The notes under the pieces: model-generated | Databases searched by the model: none | Told to the model about the DNA's origin: nothing | The model's input: the letters and a program-made list of their open reading frames with translations, nothing else | Shown here: in pieces, positions 45,625 to 57,161 of the stretch | Layout: every line of letters starts with the position of its first letter | How positions within the stretch are numbered: position 1 is the stretch's first letter | Assembly: GCA_022559845.1 (NCBI GenBank) | Contig: CM040120.1 | Coordinates: 165,832,334-165,896,333, forward strand | Source: Amorphophallus konjac | Lineage: Eukaryota > Streptophyta > Magnoliopsida > Alismatales > Araceae | Reading direction: 5' to 3' | DNA: 64,000 bases | Made by a program: the position numbers and the translations under genes

Positions 45625-45687
45625 CCTACATCCAGTACCCAGCAACCACTAGGACTATCTCCCCGCAAGGAATAGCTACATTGGCCA

Positions 45688-45850
45688 TTTTTGATCAAGT
45701 GTTTAGCTACATCACGGGTACTCTGACACGAGCTCTAGCTGTTTTTGATCAGGTGCTCAGCCACATCATGGGCACTCACTCATTGGAACCCCAACTGTTT
45801 TTGATCAGGTGTTCAGTCACACTACGGACACTCACTCACTAGAGCCCCAA
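45688..45850. repeat. ~55 bp tandem repeat, three copies, in LTR U5
   Basis: Units begin with TTTTTGATCA at 45688, 45743 and 45798 and share RGTGYTYAGYCACAY and ACTC words. Confidence 0.85.
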
Positions 45851-46377
45851 CTGACTTCACTGGTACAACTAAACCCAAGATATCGACCTCCTGTACGTAC
45901 TCTTACCCGCAAGCAAGGACTTCTCCCCTCAAGGAGAAGTAAACCACTTTTGCAAGTGCGGTTTACACCGAGTTTGCCTCTTAATTAGGCAGGTTGTGTA
46001 CAATGCAATACATATCGTTCAAGACAAATATCATAATGAAGCATAGCTATCTTGAACTACAATGGAAAAGCCTTCAAAGATAAATTTAGAGAATCACAGA
46101 AGGCATTTGTAAGGATTCGAAAGATAATGTTGCAGTTGGATAATGCGTCTGATTCTTCTTCACTGTAGCACGCAGTAGACATGGTTGAGGAAGAAGCTCG
46201 CTTACTTTTCGCTCAACACTTGGCTTTATGCTTGTATTGTCTGTAGTTCACTGGATATCTTACTTGGTACGCTCACCGCTTTGCCCTTGCATTCTGCAGC
46301 TCTTGGATCAGAAGATATGTTTGTAAATATGCTCAGCCAAGGCTCTCTCCGAGAGAGGTTTCTTGTTCAGCCACGGT

Positions 46378-46395
46378 AGATATATATAGATATAG
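46378..46395 (-). promoter_or_regulatory. TATA box of the 44.9-48.6 kb LTR
   Basis: Minus-strand CTATATCTATATATATC, between the motif array and the leader. Confidence 0.6.
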
Positions 46396-46959
46396 CTCTT
46401 TGTGAGGATGGTTCCGTTAGATACAGCCTGATGATCCTTTAGACTCATCCAGGTATTCATTAGACACATCCTTGTATTTGTTGGAGAGCTTCCCGTTCTG
46501 CTTGTAGCGTGTAGCTGTCCGCAGAGAGACCTTTTCTATCTTTGAGAATTATAGCGCTCCTCTTTATGAAAAGATGGAAGCAGATCCTTCTTAGGATAGC
46601 CTCTTTGACTTCGTGCTTTCTCTTGGAGAATCAAAGGAGATCTTTCTTATGACGTTGTTTCTGTAGCAGAGTTCTTTCTAAAAACGCTCTTTTTCCCTAA
46701 AGCTGTCACATTGATAAAGTCAGGAATTACTGCATAGAATAATCCCTTCTTTCTGCTGAAGTCAACAGCATTTGTACCTACTGTTATGGCAGTAGCTTTC
46801 CAGTCTGTTACTTCCTGAAGTAGATTTAAAGAGACTGACCTTTCTAGGCCTTTGGTCAAGTATATTTCACAGGAAAGGAAACAGAGTTTACGTGTACGTT
46901 TTCATACTGCATATGTAGCATTTAATGTCTGACACAGCAGAATTCAATGCGTTTGAATT

Positions 46960-48290
46960 TCGAATTTCAATATGATAGTCGCTTAAACATTGTCTTAGTC
47001 GATTAAGGGCTGAAATTTTATTTACTACTTCAACTAAGTTACTTTGGGCTGCAGTTATCTAAAGAATATAAAAGATGTAAGACAAATAGCTAATGTTCCT
47101 TAAGTACATATAGCCGTTTGAATGTTTTTGTCTTTTGTTTGACAATATCGACTAAGTTATTTGATGAACTACAACTATCATAAGAATATAGTTTTAAAGA
47201 TTTGCGTCAATGTATCTGACTTTTGAATTTTACTGTGATAGTTGCTTAAGCCTTTTGATAGTTGCTTAAGCCTTTTGTCTTTATTTGACATAGTCGATCA
47301 AGAGTGAAATTTGTATAAGCGACTAAGCTATATTTGACATAGTCTTGATTCTGCAGTTATCACAGATATTATAGGCAACAACCTTTGAGATAACTGATAG
47401 TTCATGCGACTATGTGATAGTTGAAGTTATATGTAGATAGTTGAAGGCAAGGTTACATAGCTGCTGCTATAGTTCGACTATATCATGAACTCATACAGAT
47501 AAACGATCTTTAGATAGTCGAAGAAGGATAGTTTATTTTCTGTTCGACTATGTTGAAGGAATTTTGGCGCCTATGTGAATTTAAGTGAACTTAATAAGAT
47601 AGGCGATCTTGTGGCTATGACTATCTATTTAGATAGGCATTTTTAAAGTTTTGAGATAGTCGATGGAATGCGCCAATGTTAAGTGCTTCAGGCAGATAAG
47701 CGATGTTATGATAGGCGATGGAAGTGCGCCTATATGATGTTAGCTGTGCCTAAGTTTGCCACTATGTCGCTTTGAGCTGCACGATAGGAGATGCAAGTGC
47801 GCCTATGTGACTTTTGGATAGGCGGTTATGTGAGGATAATTGCTTTTCCAGCAATTATGTGCTGCACCAATGTTAGCCTCTCTTGCGCCTATGTCATGCG
47901 CCTATGTTAACTTGACTTCTGTTTTTGCAGCGCCTATGTTAATTTAGCTTCTGTTTTAGCGACTAAGTGAACTTGCTTCTAAGGTATTGCGCCTATGTGA
48001 AGATAGTCTTGTTTTGCAGCGTCTAAGTGAATGCATGCGTCTAAGTTCTTCTAGGTGACTAAGTCTGCGACTATGTCACCTTTAAATTCTGCGTCTATTG
48101 TTTAACTTGTTTGCCTAAGTGAGCGCATATGTTAACTTGTTCGCCTAAGTTAAGATGGCTTCTCAGATACTAACGCCTATGTGAGTGCTTCTGCGACTAA
48201 GTGAAACTTAGCTGATATCTTCAGAGTGTATGTGAGCTTAGTCTTAATTTACAGCGCCTATGTGAATAGTCTTACGACTATATTATACTT
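46960..48290 (-). repeat. Array of GCGCCTATGTGAA and GCGACTAAGTGAA motifs
   Basis: Some 35-40 words (by eye) of the type G(C/A)(G/C)(C/A)CTA(T/A)GT(G/T)AA plus GATAGTCG variants. The motif is unrelated to those in the other LTRs, but it has the same place upstream of the TATA box. Confidence 0.82.
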
Positions 48291-48619
48291 AGAAACATTT
48301 CATCTTTCTTAACTATTACAGGGCTTTGTTCATGAGGACTTTGTTGCTTTCAGATTTTTGTTCTTATTTGAATTAACCCTGAGGTTTTGTTTTTCACAAA
48401 GGTTGACCCCTAAGGATTTGTTCTTATAAAACCATGGTTTAGTTATAATCAAGACTATTCCAAGATTTTGTTGTCATCAAGATTTATCCCAAGGTTTTGT
48501 TATAATTAACCCTTAGAATTTGTTATCACCAAAATTTACCCGAAGGTTTTGTTATCACCAAAATTAATATAGTTAAGTGGTTGACAGGATTTCGGTCCAA
48601 CACTTAAATATGAGGTGTC

Positions 48620-49844
48620 GGCCTAATAGGAAGATCCAGTAGCTCTTCAGGATGGCACACGTGAAAAATCTCTAGGACTTTATGATGTGGAAAAGAGTAT
48701 AACTTCTCTGGTTTTTCGTCTTCAGATGAATCTGAAGATTCCTCAGAAACCCATCCTCCTATCCTTAGAGGTATCTAGGTGGATGATGATGTTTAGGCCC
48801 CCTGCACTGGCATTGGAGCAGATTTCTTGGGAAAAGGCCCGAAGGGGAAAATGGCCAACTGCTTGTCGACACTCTTTAGGAATTGCAGTGGCTCTTGCTG
48901 TTCCTGTCGTAGTTGGCAGATCTCCCTTCTGATCTTCTGCATGATCCTCCGCACTGCTAGACATTCAGACATCGACAAGGGGAAGGATCCGGAAGACTCC
49001 GGGCTACTGATTTGATGGCCTGGCCTCTGGTGCATTTGAACTCGAGGCAGTCGCCACCATGTGGACTACGTTGATTGACCGGTTCGATCGGCTCCAGGCA
49101 TGAGGCTGCGGTGGGTCGACCGCATGGCCTAACATATTTATCAGGCTCTTCTGGATTAGCTCTTCTGTTATGTTTTTGAAAACATAACAATTCTTGACGG
49201 TATGACCCAACCTTCGGTGATACACACAATAGTTAGGGTCATCCGTTTTATCCACCTCTGCAGGCTTTCGCAGATCAGGCAAGGTGATGAGCTTTTCCTT
49301 CATACACAAATCAAAGAGCATCTTCATATGCCCTTTTTTAAAAGAGTAAGGTGTCTTCATACGCTTTGCTAATGCAGCGGCTGCCACCTTGGCGTCGAGT
49401 TTTTTGACGTTACCCTTTGATTTTCCTTCCCCCTTATCTCTATTTGTCGGGGAGAGGTCAACTGAATTTACCTCCTTGCCGTTGGCTGGGCGATCCTTGG
49501 AGGATTTGCCTTTGGCAGGAGTATGTGTTTGGTGATTGGCGAAGAACATTTCAATCTCCGCTACCACCATGTTCAGTTAGTCGAAGCTTCTGATGTTTGA
49601 TCCCAGAAGCTTCTCACTGACTTCCGCCGCTAAGCCCCTACGACATATGGTGATTGCGTCTTCGGACGTTGGAGGATTATTGCAACGCATGCTGACGTCC
49701 CTTTATCGTTTGATGAAGTCCAACGTAGTTTCGCCCTATGTAAGGCAAATGATACTGGTACCTCTATGGAACCTTTTTAGGATTGCAAACAGGAGAGTAG
49801 AGGGAGGGTTATTTTACCTATTTGGGTTGAAAAAGCAATGGCAC
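48620..49844 (-). pseudogene. gag: Ty3-gypsy gag, minus strand
   Basis: Frame 49570-49004 (188 residues) plus continuations. Upstream part (49790-49600) has DAITICRRGLAAEVSEKLLG before a stop. The middle is basic and lysine-rich. The core is DDPNYCVYHRRLGHTVKNCYVFK, the zinc knuckle-like CX2HX5HX5C block typical of Tat-type and related plant gypsy gag. Downstream frames (48965-48743) carry acidic and QRL-rich stretches toward protease. Cut on the right at 49845 by a plus-strand LTR and on the left at 48603 by the copia LTR. Possibly the same family as the fragments at 36.9-38.9 kb. Confidence 0.8.
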
Positions 49845-50500
49845 TGTTGGACCCCAAAAGTTTTGAAACAAAACACGGGGGATCTGCCCTCATAGGGGTC
49901 ACCCGGCCCGAGTAAGCTCCTGTGGGAGCCTACGCGGTCTGGGTAAGGCTCCACGGGAGCCCACCTAGACTTGACAGGCCCCGTGGGGCTTGTCTGGGCC
50001 AGATAGGCCATTAATGGCCGGTCTGGGCTGGAGGAGGGCCGTGTGGCCTTGTCCGGACAAGACAGGCCCTTTGCGGCTTTCTTGTGGCCTAGCCGGATTA
50101 GAGGGGAGGGGGCACCCACGGGTGCTTAACCGGTCCGGGTAAGCTTCCAAGGGAGCCCATCCAGCTTGGGTGAGCCCTAAAACCCCTTATCTGGTCTGGT
50201 TAAGCTCGATAAATACCCCCCTAGGGTTCCTCATTTGAGATGAATCGAAGCCCATGATAGCGGGAGGAGGAGAAGCAATCTCTTTTTTTTTTGCCTTACG
50301 TTATTTTTGAAGCCCAACAAGGGTGTGTTGCATATATGCCGTTGGGTTTGCATAGATGCCCTTGTGGCTATGTCCCTTGTGTCATTTCTTGGCGATACGT
50401 TGACGGACGCATGGAGTGAGATCGCAACCCATGGGAACTTAAGAAGGAGAAACAATTTCTTAAGTGTTTTTACCTTGCGCGCGCCTCCACCAAGGAAGGA
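49845..50500 (+). mobile_element. Start of a plus-strand LTR with palindromes and TATA box
   Basis: Begins TGTTGGACCCCAAAAG within gypsy gag, with left flank GGCAC (49840-49844). Positions 49900-50170 are packed with imperfect palindromes such as GCTCCTGTGGGAGC, GGCTCCACGGGAGCC, GGCCATTAATGGCC and GGCCCCGTGGGGCTT. A TATA-like GATAAATACC follows at 50208-50217, then a leader. The LTR's right end is not identified; repetitive sequence continues. Confidence 0.65.
50208..50217 (+). promoter_or_regulatory. TATA-like element of the 49.8 kb LTR
   Basis: GATAAATACC directly after the palindrome cluster, followed by a CCCTAGGGTTCCTC leader. Confidence 0.5.
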
Positions 50501-52060
50501 CTTATGCCTTATGTTAAAATTACACAAAAATCTTTGCTCAATCTAGATATTACAAAAATATCTTTGGTCTGTCCAAAAAGTACACAAATATCTCTGAACC
50601 TTTCAGAAATTACCAAACTATCCCTAGAGTTCAAAAAATATCAAAATGCCCCTGGAGTTCAAAAATTATCAAAATATCTCCTAAACCTTCCAAAAATTAC
50701 TAAAATATCCCTATAGTTCAGAAATTATCAAAATATCCCCTGAATCTTTTTGAAATCACCAAAATATCTTTAGAGTTTAGAAATTATCAAAATACCCTCA
50801 GAGTTTAAAAATTGTCAAAATGCCCTTGAGCTTCATAGAAATTGCAAACAAACCCTGGTGCATCCAGAAATTACATTAAGGTCTTGAACTTTGCGAAAAT
50901 TACACAGCTCGTGCTTCCCCGAAGTTCTCAAAATACCCTTGTCTAGGGTCACGTCTCCTGCATGATTCAGTGGAGCGGGACCATGCCACTTCCCTGAAGT
51001 GGTGTGCACTTTCCTGAACTTTGCGCTGACCAATAACTGTCAAATCTAAGAATCCTGATGCTCAAAAAAATTACGGGAATAATCCTGCTGGCGAGAAATT
51101 GCAAATAAACCAAAAAATGTCAGATAAGTGCAGGGAAATCCTGAAATTGCAAATGCATTATGAAAAGTCAAGAAATGACAGATAAGTTCAGGAAAATCTT
51201 AAAATTGCAAATAAACTCTGAAAAATCAAGAAATGACAGATAAGTCCAGGGAAATCTTAAAACTGTAATTAAACTCTGGAAAGTCAAGAAATGACAGATA
51301 AGTCCAGGCAAATTTAGAAATTGCAAATGAACTCTGGACAGTCAAGAAATGATAGGAATGTCTACGAAAATCAAAAAAAGTACAAATATACCATGAGAAG
51401 TCAACACATGACAGAAATACCCAGAAATACCCAGAAATGAGAGAAATGTCTTGGAAAGTCAACAAATGACAGAAAGATCTAGGGAAGTCAGAAAAATTAC
51501 ATAAATATATTGGAAAGTCAAGAAATGACAGAAGTCTAGGAAAGCTAGATAACTGCAAATGTGCCCTGAAAAGTCAAGGAATGACAGAAACGCTCCACAA
51601 TGTCAAGAAATGTTGGGAATGCCTTAGAAAGTCAAGAAATGATAGGGCTACTCCGAAATGTTAATAAATGACAGAAATACCTTAAAACGTCAAGAAATGA
51701 CGAAAATATCTCGGAATGTCAATAAATGATAGAAATACTCCGAAATGTCAAGGAATGACCGAAATGTTCTGGAGAGTCAGAAAATGATAGAAACACCCCA
51801 TATAGTCAAGAAATGATAATGATGTCTAAGAAATCAAGAAATTACAGATGTATCCTGAAAAGTCAAGAAATGACAGGTAATTTCAGGAGAACCAAAAAAA
51901 TTACAGAAATATTCAGAAAGGGTCAAAACTGTAGAACTACTCGGGAAGGGTTAGAAACTGTAGAAATACCCGGGAAGGGTTAGAAACTGCAAAAAATACC
52001 CGAGAAGGGTAAAAAACTATAGAAACTCCTAGAAAAGGGTCAGGAATTACAGATATATCC
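50500..52060 (+). repeat. Short-period degenerate repeats (AAATTACCAAAATATCCC; GTCAAGAAATGACAGAAAT)
   Basis: Two blocks. 50510-50900 has about a dozen AATTANCAAAATATCCCT-type units. 51110-51910 has about 25 units around TCAAGAAATGACAGAAAT, spaced roughly 25-45 bp, including an inner TCAAGAAATGACA near-palindrome. Units at 51910-52060 become ACTGTAGAAATACCCGGGAA. No coding sequence; short ORFs through it are artefacts of the repeats. Confidence 0.85.
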
Positions 52061-53799
52061 AAGAAGGGTCCGATCATGATGAAACTCAGATTCAATGGTC
52101 AGCTTTTGACTAGAAACAAATTCAACGGTCCGATCGTGGCTGAGAGTAAGTCCAACCGTCTAATTGTGGACAAAAATAAATTCAACGGTCCGCTAGAAGC
52201 CAGAAGCAAATCCAACAGTTTGATGGTGACTAGAAGTAACTTTAACAATCTAGCCATCAACGGAAGCAATTCAGAGATCCTAAGTGTAAGTAGAGGCTTA
52301 GTCAAAGATCAAATGACGATCAAATGTAAATCTGAAGACCCGATTACATAATTGGGGCTAAATATAAAAGTCTCAAGAGGTTAATTGTAATCAAAATTCC
52401 ATATATTCAAGGAATGAAAGTCTTTTGAGTTTCTTGCAAGAGTCTGTTTCTAATGAATGATCGTCAAATATCATATCCATTAGACAAAACCCATAATATC
52501 ATAACAGATATTATAGAGGCTTAAGACATTTTTTGACAGTTAATCAAGAGTATTCGGACTTTATGCCGATGTAAATAAACACCGACTGTAGTCGATGGAG
52601 AAATATCTAATATCCGAACCTTAAATCATTTGATAAACCAAATCCGCGAAATAAAAAATGCGCATGTTATTTAAATAGCTAACAAATGTGCATTGATGTT
52701 CAACAAATGAACATTTTTCCAAATTTTTTCTGTGTTAAATAAGCGTACTATTGGAAGTACGGGAGCTTTTGCAAATTCTAGGGAAGGGGATTTTTTTCTC
52801 TTTATCTCTCTCCTCTGACAAAATCACTAGAGTCGGAAAGCCGAGGAGGTTAATGGGGCATTTGAAAAAGTTAAAATCTTGTCTAGGGATTCCAATGATT
52901 GGAATTTCCATAGGCAGCATTTCCAAATGCGCCCAATGCCCAGCACAGTGCACCCCAGCCAACCTTGATAATTGGTTTGAGCCATGCTAGTCTTGACAGA
53001 TTGCCAAATTTTGCAGGCCCAAGCCTGGTCTGCCCCAGTTTAAAGATGAAGTATGGGCCAAATCTTAGTGGGCCGTGACACCTTTAAGAGCAAAAAAATA
53101 CTCTTAATGTCAGCATTATATTTCCATTTTTTTCAATGTCTATAAGAAACTGATCACCACATTCTCCTACCTCAAAACATGTTTAGGGACCTTAGAATGA
53201 GACATGTGATTTGTATACTTAAATTTGAAAGTCTAACAAAGCTGACAAGCCCTTGGAAGCACAGAGTGGGGATGGTAATGGGAATGAGATCGGATTAGGG
53301 CATTTTCTAGTCTACTGTTAAACCCCACAAAATTCATAAAGGGTTCATGACCCCACAAAGTTCATGAAGGGTTCATGATATTTTCAGAAATGAAATGCTC
53401 CTTGTGATTACAAAACGACAGTGGTCGTCGTCATCACATAGGTGCTTTCGTGCGGCCCACTAGGTGGGGCCGTTCGCCAACCCATACGTGCTGCCATGCA
53501 CGAAAATTTTATTTAATAGTTGATGAGCGGAGTGGAATTGCTCACTCACGCTTGGAATCATCTATAGAAATGGTCTTTGAAATCATCGGGGTGTTGTTCC
53601 TCGCGTTAAACGCGCTTCGATGTGCTAAAGGTGGCCAAAAACACACAAAGGTGGAGTCTTCCACGTGTTGCAGCCAAGTCTCAGCAATAAAAAACGATTG
53701 GAAAAGGATAGGAGGTCACTTTTATAGCCAAAAGACCAAGGGAGCAGGGCCACCCCCTTCTCCCCTTTTTCTCCTCTCTTTTGCGGCGCCAAGTCCCCC
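52061..53799. other. Non-coding sequence with no recognised gene
   Basis: 52061-52330 has repeats of CAACGGTCCGATCGTGG and AGAAGYAANTCCAAC. 52537-52650 is one arm of an inverted repeat shared with 55180-55310. 52740-53440 is mixed; a 79-residue frame at 52751-52990 has no known domain. GGGTTCATGA is duplicated at 53341 and 53368. Probably further LTR or internal retroelement DNA. Confidence 0.4.
52537..52650. repeat. Left arm of a ~110 bp inverted repeat
   Basis: ACAGTTAATCAAG, TATTCGGACT and CCGATGTAAATAAACAC recur in complement at 55180-55310, 2.6 kb away, with about 80% similarity by eye. Confidence 0.75.
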
Positions 53800-54200
53800 T
53801 CCGACCAGTTAAACCAGAGGGGATGCCCCTCTGGTGGATGGGAACCGGAGGGGGGACCCCCTCCGATGCTCGCGCGTGGGGGGACCCTCTTTGGCAGGGT
53901 CAAACCGGAGGGGGAGCCCCCTCCGCTCCCTTGTTCCCAGATCGGAGGGACCCTCCCCAGGGGGGCTCCGGTCCTTGCTTTGACCGGAGGGACCCCCTTC
54001 GGTCCCTGCATGACCGACCAGCTGAGGGACCCCCCCTCTGGTCCTTGTTCTGTTGCGCAGGGAGAAGACAAACAAAAAGGAGAAAGAAGAGAAAAAGAAG
54101 AAGAAGAGGGGGTGCATATCTTTTGGACTTTCATCGGAGGGAAAGCTTCCATCGGAGCCACTTAGCCTCCGGTCTACCTCCACCACCTATAAAAGGAGGT
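53800..54200 (+). promoter_or_regulatory. LTR-like promoter: GGAGGGGGACCCCCTCC palindromes followed by TATA box
   Basis: At 53815-54055 there are about nine palindromic words such as CCGGAGGGGGAGCCCCCTCCG, GGAGGGACCCCCTTCGG and AGAGGGGATGCCCCTCT. A strong TATAAAAGG lies at 54188-54196, followed by a GAAGAGACGAAGAG leader. No LTR end was placed. Overlapping ORFs of 99-178 residues on both strands are side effects of the GC-rich palindromes. Confidence 0.6.
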
Positions 54201-54789
54201 CAAAGACTTGAATTTTGAAGAGACGAAGAGAAGAGAAGAGAAGGAGACTTGGTGAGCTTCAAGGAGGCCCAAGTTCAAGAAGGAAGAAGGAAGGCTGTGC
54301 TCCCCTCTCTTTTTGCTGTCTAGATTTTTGGGTTTAAGCCCCCAATTTGCAAGAAAACTCTCTTAGGGTATGTATTGACAAAAGTACCCTCCGGGTATAC
54401 AAAAAGGCATTGTACCATGGAGATACATGAAGATACTTTGTATAAGTTATGAAGGTGCAATAAATAATAGAAAGGAAAATATATTGACTCCATTATGGAA
54501 AGTTATGCAAAGGCCCCTATGTGGTTCGAAAGTTACGTTTTTACCCTGTATTCTTTTAAAACTGTGTAAAAGCCCATCTATTTAAGGAAAATTGGAAGAA
54601 AATGTTGAAGTTTAAGAGAAAGATGTTTCCGTTCATATGAAACAGTCTCCAACTTATGGAAATTTCTCTGCTCAAGACTAGACATTGGAAATGGCGTTCT
54701 TACCTCAGATTTCCTCAAAATTGCGTACATATCTAAAAGAATATGAGAAAATACAGGAAAAGTCAGAGAAAAATCAAGAGGGTCGCACA
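54201..54789 (+). other. Putative leader and repeat-poor stretch
   Basis: Purine-rich to 54300, then AT-rich sequence with a run of short AAAGTTATG words. No gene seen. Confidence 0.35.
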
Positions 54790-55090
54790 TGGCACCCTAG
54801 TGACCCTAGAAACTGTAAATAAACCCTAACCCAAGGGCAAACTACAAATAAACCCTAATCCAAGGGTAAATTGCATAAAAACCCTGATCTAGGGGTGAAT
54901 TAAACCAAAGCCCTAATTCAAGGGCAAATTGCTCAAAAACCCTAATCAAAAGGGAAATTTGCATATAAACCCTAATTCGAGGGTAAATTGCATATAAGTC
55001 TCTCCAAGAGGGCAAACTGCATCTAAACCCTTCCAAAGAGAGAGAATTGCAAATAGGTCCCTCATAAAGGGAAAATTGTAGATAAGCCCT
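54790..55090 (+). repeat. ~36 bp degenerate repeat (AACCCTAATYCAAGGGYAAATTGCA)
   Basis: Eight or so units from 54795 to 55085 with a common AAATTGCAWATAAACCCTA theme. The same theme, less regular, occurs at 51090-51200, linking the two blocks. Confidence 0.8.
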
Positions 55091-55179
55091 ATTTAACTCA
55101 CGGAAATAAATAAATAAATAAATAGGTAAATATTTCTCCTTTGAAGAAGAAAATGCACATTCGTAGTTATTCAGGTAGT

Positions 55180-55310
55180 GGGTGTATTATTATTTTCGCG
55201 AATTTAGGTTTATCAGCCGATTAGGGTTCGGGTACTGGACAATTCCCCGTGTTTATTTACATCGGTACGAGTCCGAATATCCTTGATTAACTGCCAAAGA
55301 AAATCCACCA
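55180..55310. repeat. Right arm of the ~110 bp inverted repeat
   Basis: Reverse complement of 52537-52650, followed on its inner side by a GCGAATTT / CGAACCCTAA region also shared. Confidence 0.75.
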
Positions 55311-55679
55311 TTTACATAAAGTTAGCTGTGATGCTGAGGGCATTGCCCTAAGCACTAAGTCGTGCGAGGCGGTGCAAAGTATTGAGAACATTTCTGGAAG
55401 GACTACAGGCTTAACCGACGTAGTTACGAGGATCGAGGTAGATCCCCAAATTCATAATCTCAAGGCTCAAGGCCTCTTATGTGTTGACCATTCGACCTTT
55501 ATGAGGTTAACTGAGTCTCGAAACTCCATACTTATCTTTGCATGATGCAAAGCATGGTATTTCATGACTCAAACATTCACGGGATTTTGTAGAGTCATGC
55601 TCACATGGCCACTTGTATATTTCATAAAATGTTATAAAGTGTACAAGATATCACAAGTACATTTCACAAGTACAGACTT

Positions 55680-56260
55680 GTCGACAAGTTTTTTCGATTG
55701 CACATGATTTTTCGTTCATAGGCAATCAAGATTTTAGTCATACATGACCCTTTGCTCATAGGCAATCGGGGCAATTTCAGACCTATCGTGGGTATCTCTG
55801 CAATTTTCCACTTTTGGTGGTATTTCTGCAATTTCCCCTATCATTAGGGGTATTTATGCAATTGTCTTGTCATTGGGGATACTAATGCAATTTGTCCAGA
55901 CCAAGGAGATTTTGGTGACATCTGGACTGAACAGGGGTTTTTGTATAATTTTGGCAGTAGGCGCAAGTCCCTCGTTGGGGAAAACCGGTTGACCAAAGAC
56001 TTTCGGGGGATTGCTTCTTCTTCTTAAGCTCTCATGAGTTGGAGCCCTGCTTCGCGCGTCCATCAGCGCAACATCGGGGATCGATCTGCCCGGTCAGGTC
56101 GCGGGGGTCAAGGGGGCAACAGGAAGAAAATTTTTTATAATCCCTCTCCGAGGAATGGCATAACCCGCTGTTCATAAACAATCAAGGCTTTAGTTATACA
56201 GGACCTTTTGTCCGGAGGCAATCAGGGTTTTAATTGTACATGATCCCTTGTCTCATAAGC
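55680..56260. repeat. Repeats of CATAGGCAATCAAGATTTTAG
   Basis: Four or five units of about 50 bp containing TRCATGAYCCTTTGCTCATAGGCAATC, in two clusters (55690-55770 and 56170-56265) separated by 400 bp without a recognised gene. Confidence 0.7.
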
Positions 56261-56519
56261 AATTAGCACATCGCCGGATTTTAAAGATTTCTCCACATAG
56301 GGAGATTTCCTCTAGATTACACAATTCACAAAAGGGTTATGATGCACATGGGGTTTGTAGCATACCCTCGCAACACAACCACAGTCACCACACGAGCACA
56401 AAACTCAGAGAGATGGGCCTTCAAAAGAAACACAAGCACCAAACACTCTCTCTCTTTCTGCGCTCTTCTCTTCTTACCCTTCTGTCCATTCGTCCCCCTC
56501 AAATGGACCCCACTAGGGG

Positions 56520-56527
56520 TATTTATA
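56520..56527 (-). promoter_or_regulatory. TATA-like box next to the GC array
   Basis: Minus-strand TATAAATA, with the GC array at 56583-56785 upstream of it on that strand. Fits an LTR-type promoter, minus orientation. Confidence 0.5.
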
Positions 56528-56582
56528 GAGTCTCGAAGGACTCTAGCGGTTACACCCTCCATCCGGGCCAAAACATGAGATT

Positions 56583-56785
56583 TTGGGAGTGGATCCGGGG
56601 CTAAAATACTCCCTTAGGGAGTTGGAACCGGGGCAAACCCCCATGTGGGGGGTGGACCCCGGTCCCAATCCTTCAAATGGAGGTGGAACCGGGGCAAAAC
56701 CCTTATATGGGGGTGGACCCGGTCCAAACCCCCCATATGGGGATGGAACTGGTCCAAACCGCTCATATGGGGGTGGACCCATGCT
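56583..56785. repeat. GC-rich array 1 (GGGTGGACCCGGNGCAAACCCC)
   Basis: Six to seven units of ~30 bp, each able to fold GGGG against CCCC (for example CCCCATATGGGGGTGG). Arrays 2 and 3 are at 57525-57790 and 59090-59462. Confidence 0.88.
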
Positions 56786-57016
56786 GCCACTAGCCCTTTT
56801 GCTCCAGATTGGGTTAATTTTCCCCTTGATTAAAGGGTTGCTATTGCTGCTGTCCACTTGTTTTAGCTGTTGGTGTTACTCCTGTGGACTGTCCAGTGCT
56901 GCCATTGAGCTGCTGCTGCAGCCCATGAGCTACTGCTGCTCTTGTGTTGCCACTGTTGCTGTTATGATGCTGCTGCACCACTGCTAATTATGTTAGCTGC
57001 TACTGCTATTTTATTT

Positions 57017-57161
57017 TTTTTTTAAATTTTTTTTTTTTAGGGGAGGGGAAAGCGGGGGCCACACCCTCCCGGGGAGGAGGTGCAGCTCAAACCCGCGCCC
57101 TCCTGCCACCTGCGCAGGAGGGGGGAGGGGGGGTGTCCACCCCGCCACTGGCGGGGGGACA
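57017..57161 (-). mobile_element. SINE, minus strand, with 17 bp target duplication
   Basis: Flanked by perfect direct repeats CTACTGCTATTTTATTT at 57000-57016 and 57162-57178. Its T-rich left end is the poly(A)-like tail on the minus strand. The minus-strand 5' part has GTGGCGGGGTGG and GCGGGTTTGAGCTGC, plausible tRNA-type A and B boxes of RNA polymerase III. Length about 145 bp, GC-rich body. Strong structural case for a tRNA-derived SINE; the family is not identified. Confidence 0.82.

Larger units (their letters stand above)
44876..48602 (-). mobile_element. 5' LTR of the 39-48.6 kb copia element
   Basis: On the minus strand it starts TGTTGGACCGAAATCC and ends GTCATGTGCTGGACAACA. The length is 3727 bp, of which 546 bp is an inserted hAT element with its duplication, so about 3.18 kb originally. 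Order: AACAAA/TTTTGG-rich start, long CGCCTATGTGAA/GACTAAGTG array, TATA at about 46390, leader, short tandem repeat at 45.7 kb, U5 end. The outside flank is CTTAA (48603-48607). Beyond it is gypsy gag, so the element inserted there. Confidence 0.85.

Noticed and set aside
53450..54218. Overlapping ORFs of 99-178 residues on both strands
   Set aside because: Caused by GGAGGG/CCCTCC palindromes; both strands and several frames are open at once, with Gly/Pro/Arg repeats and no domain.
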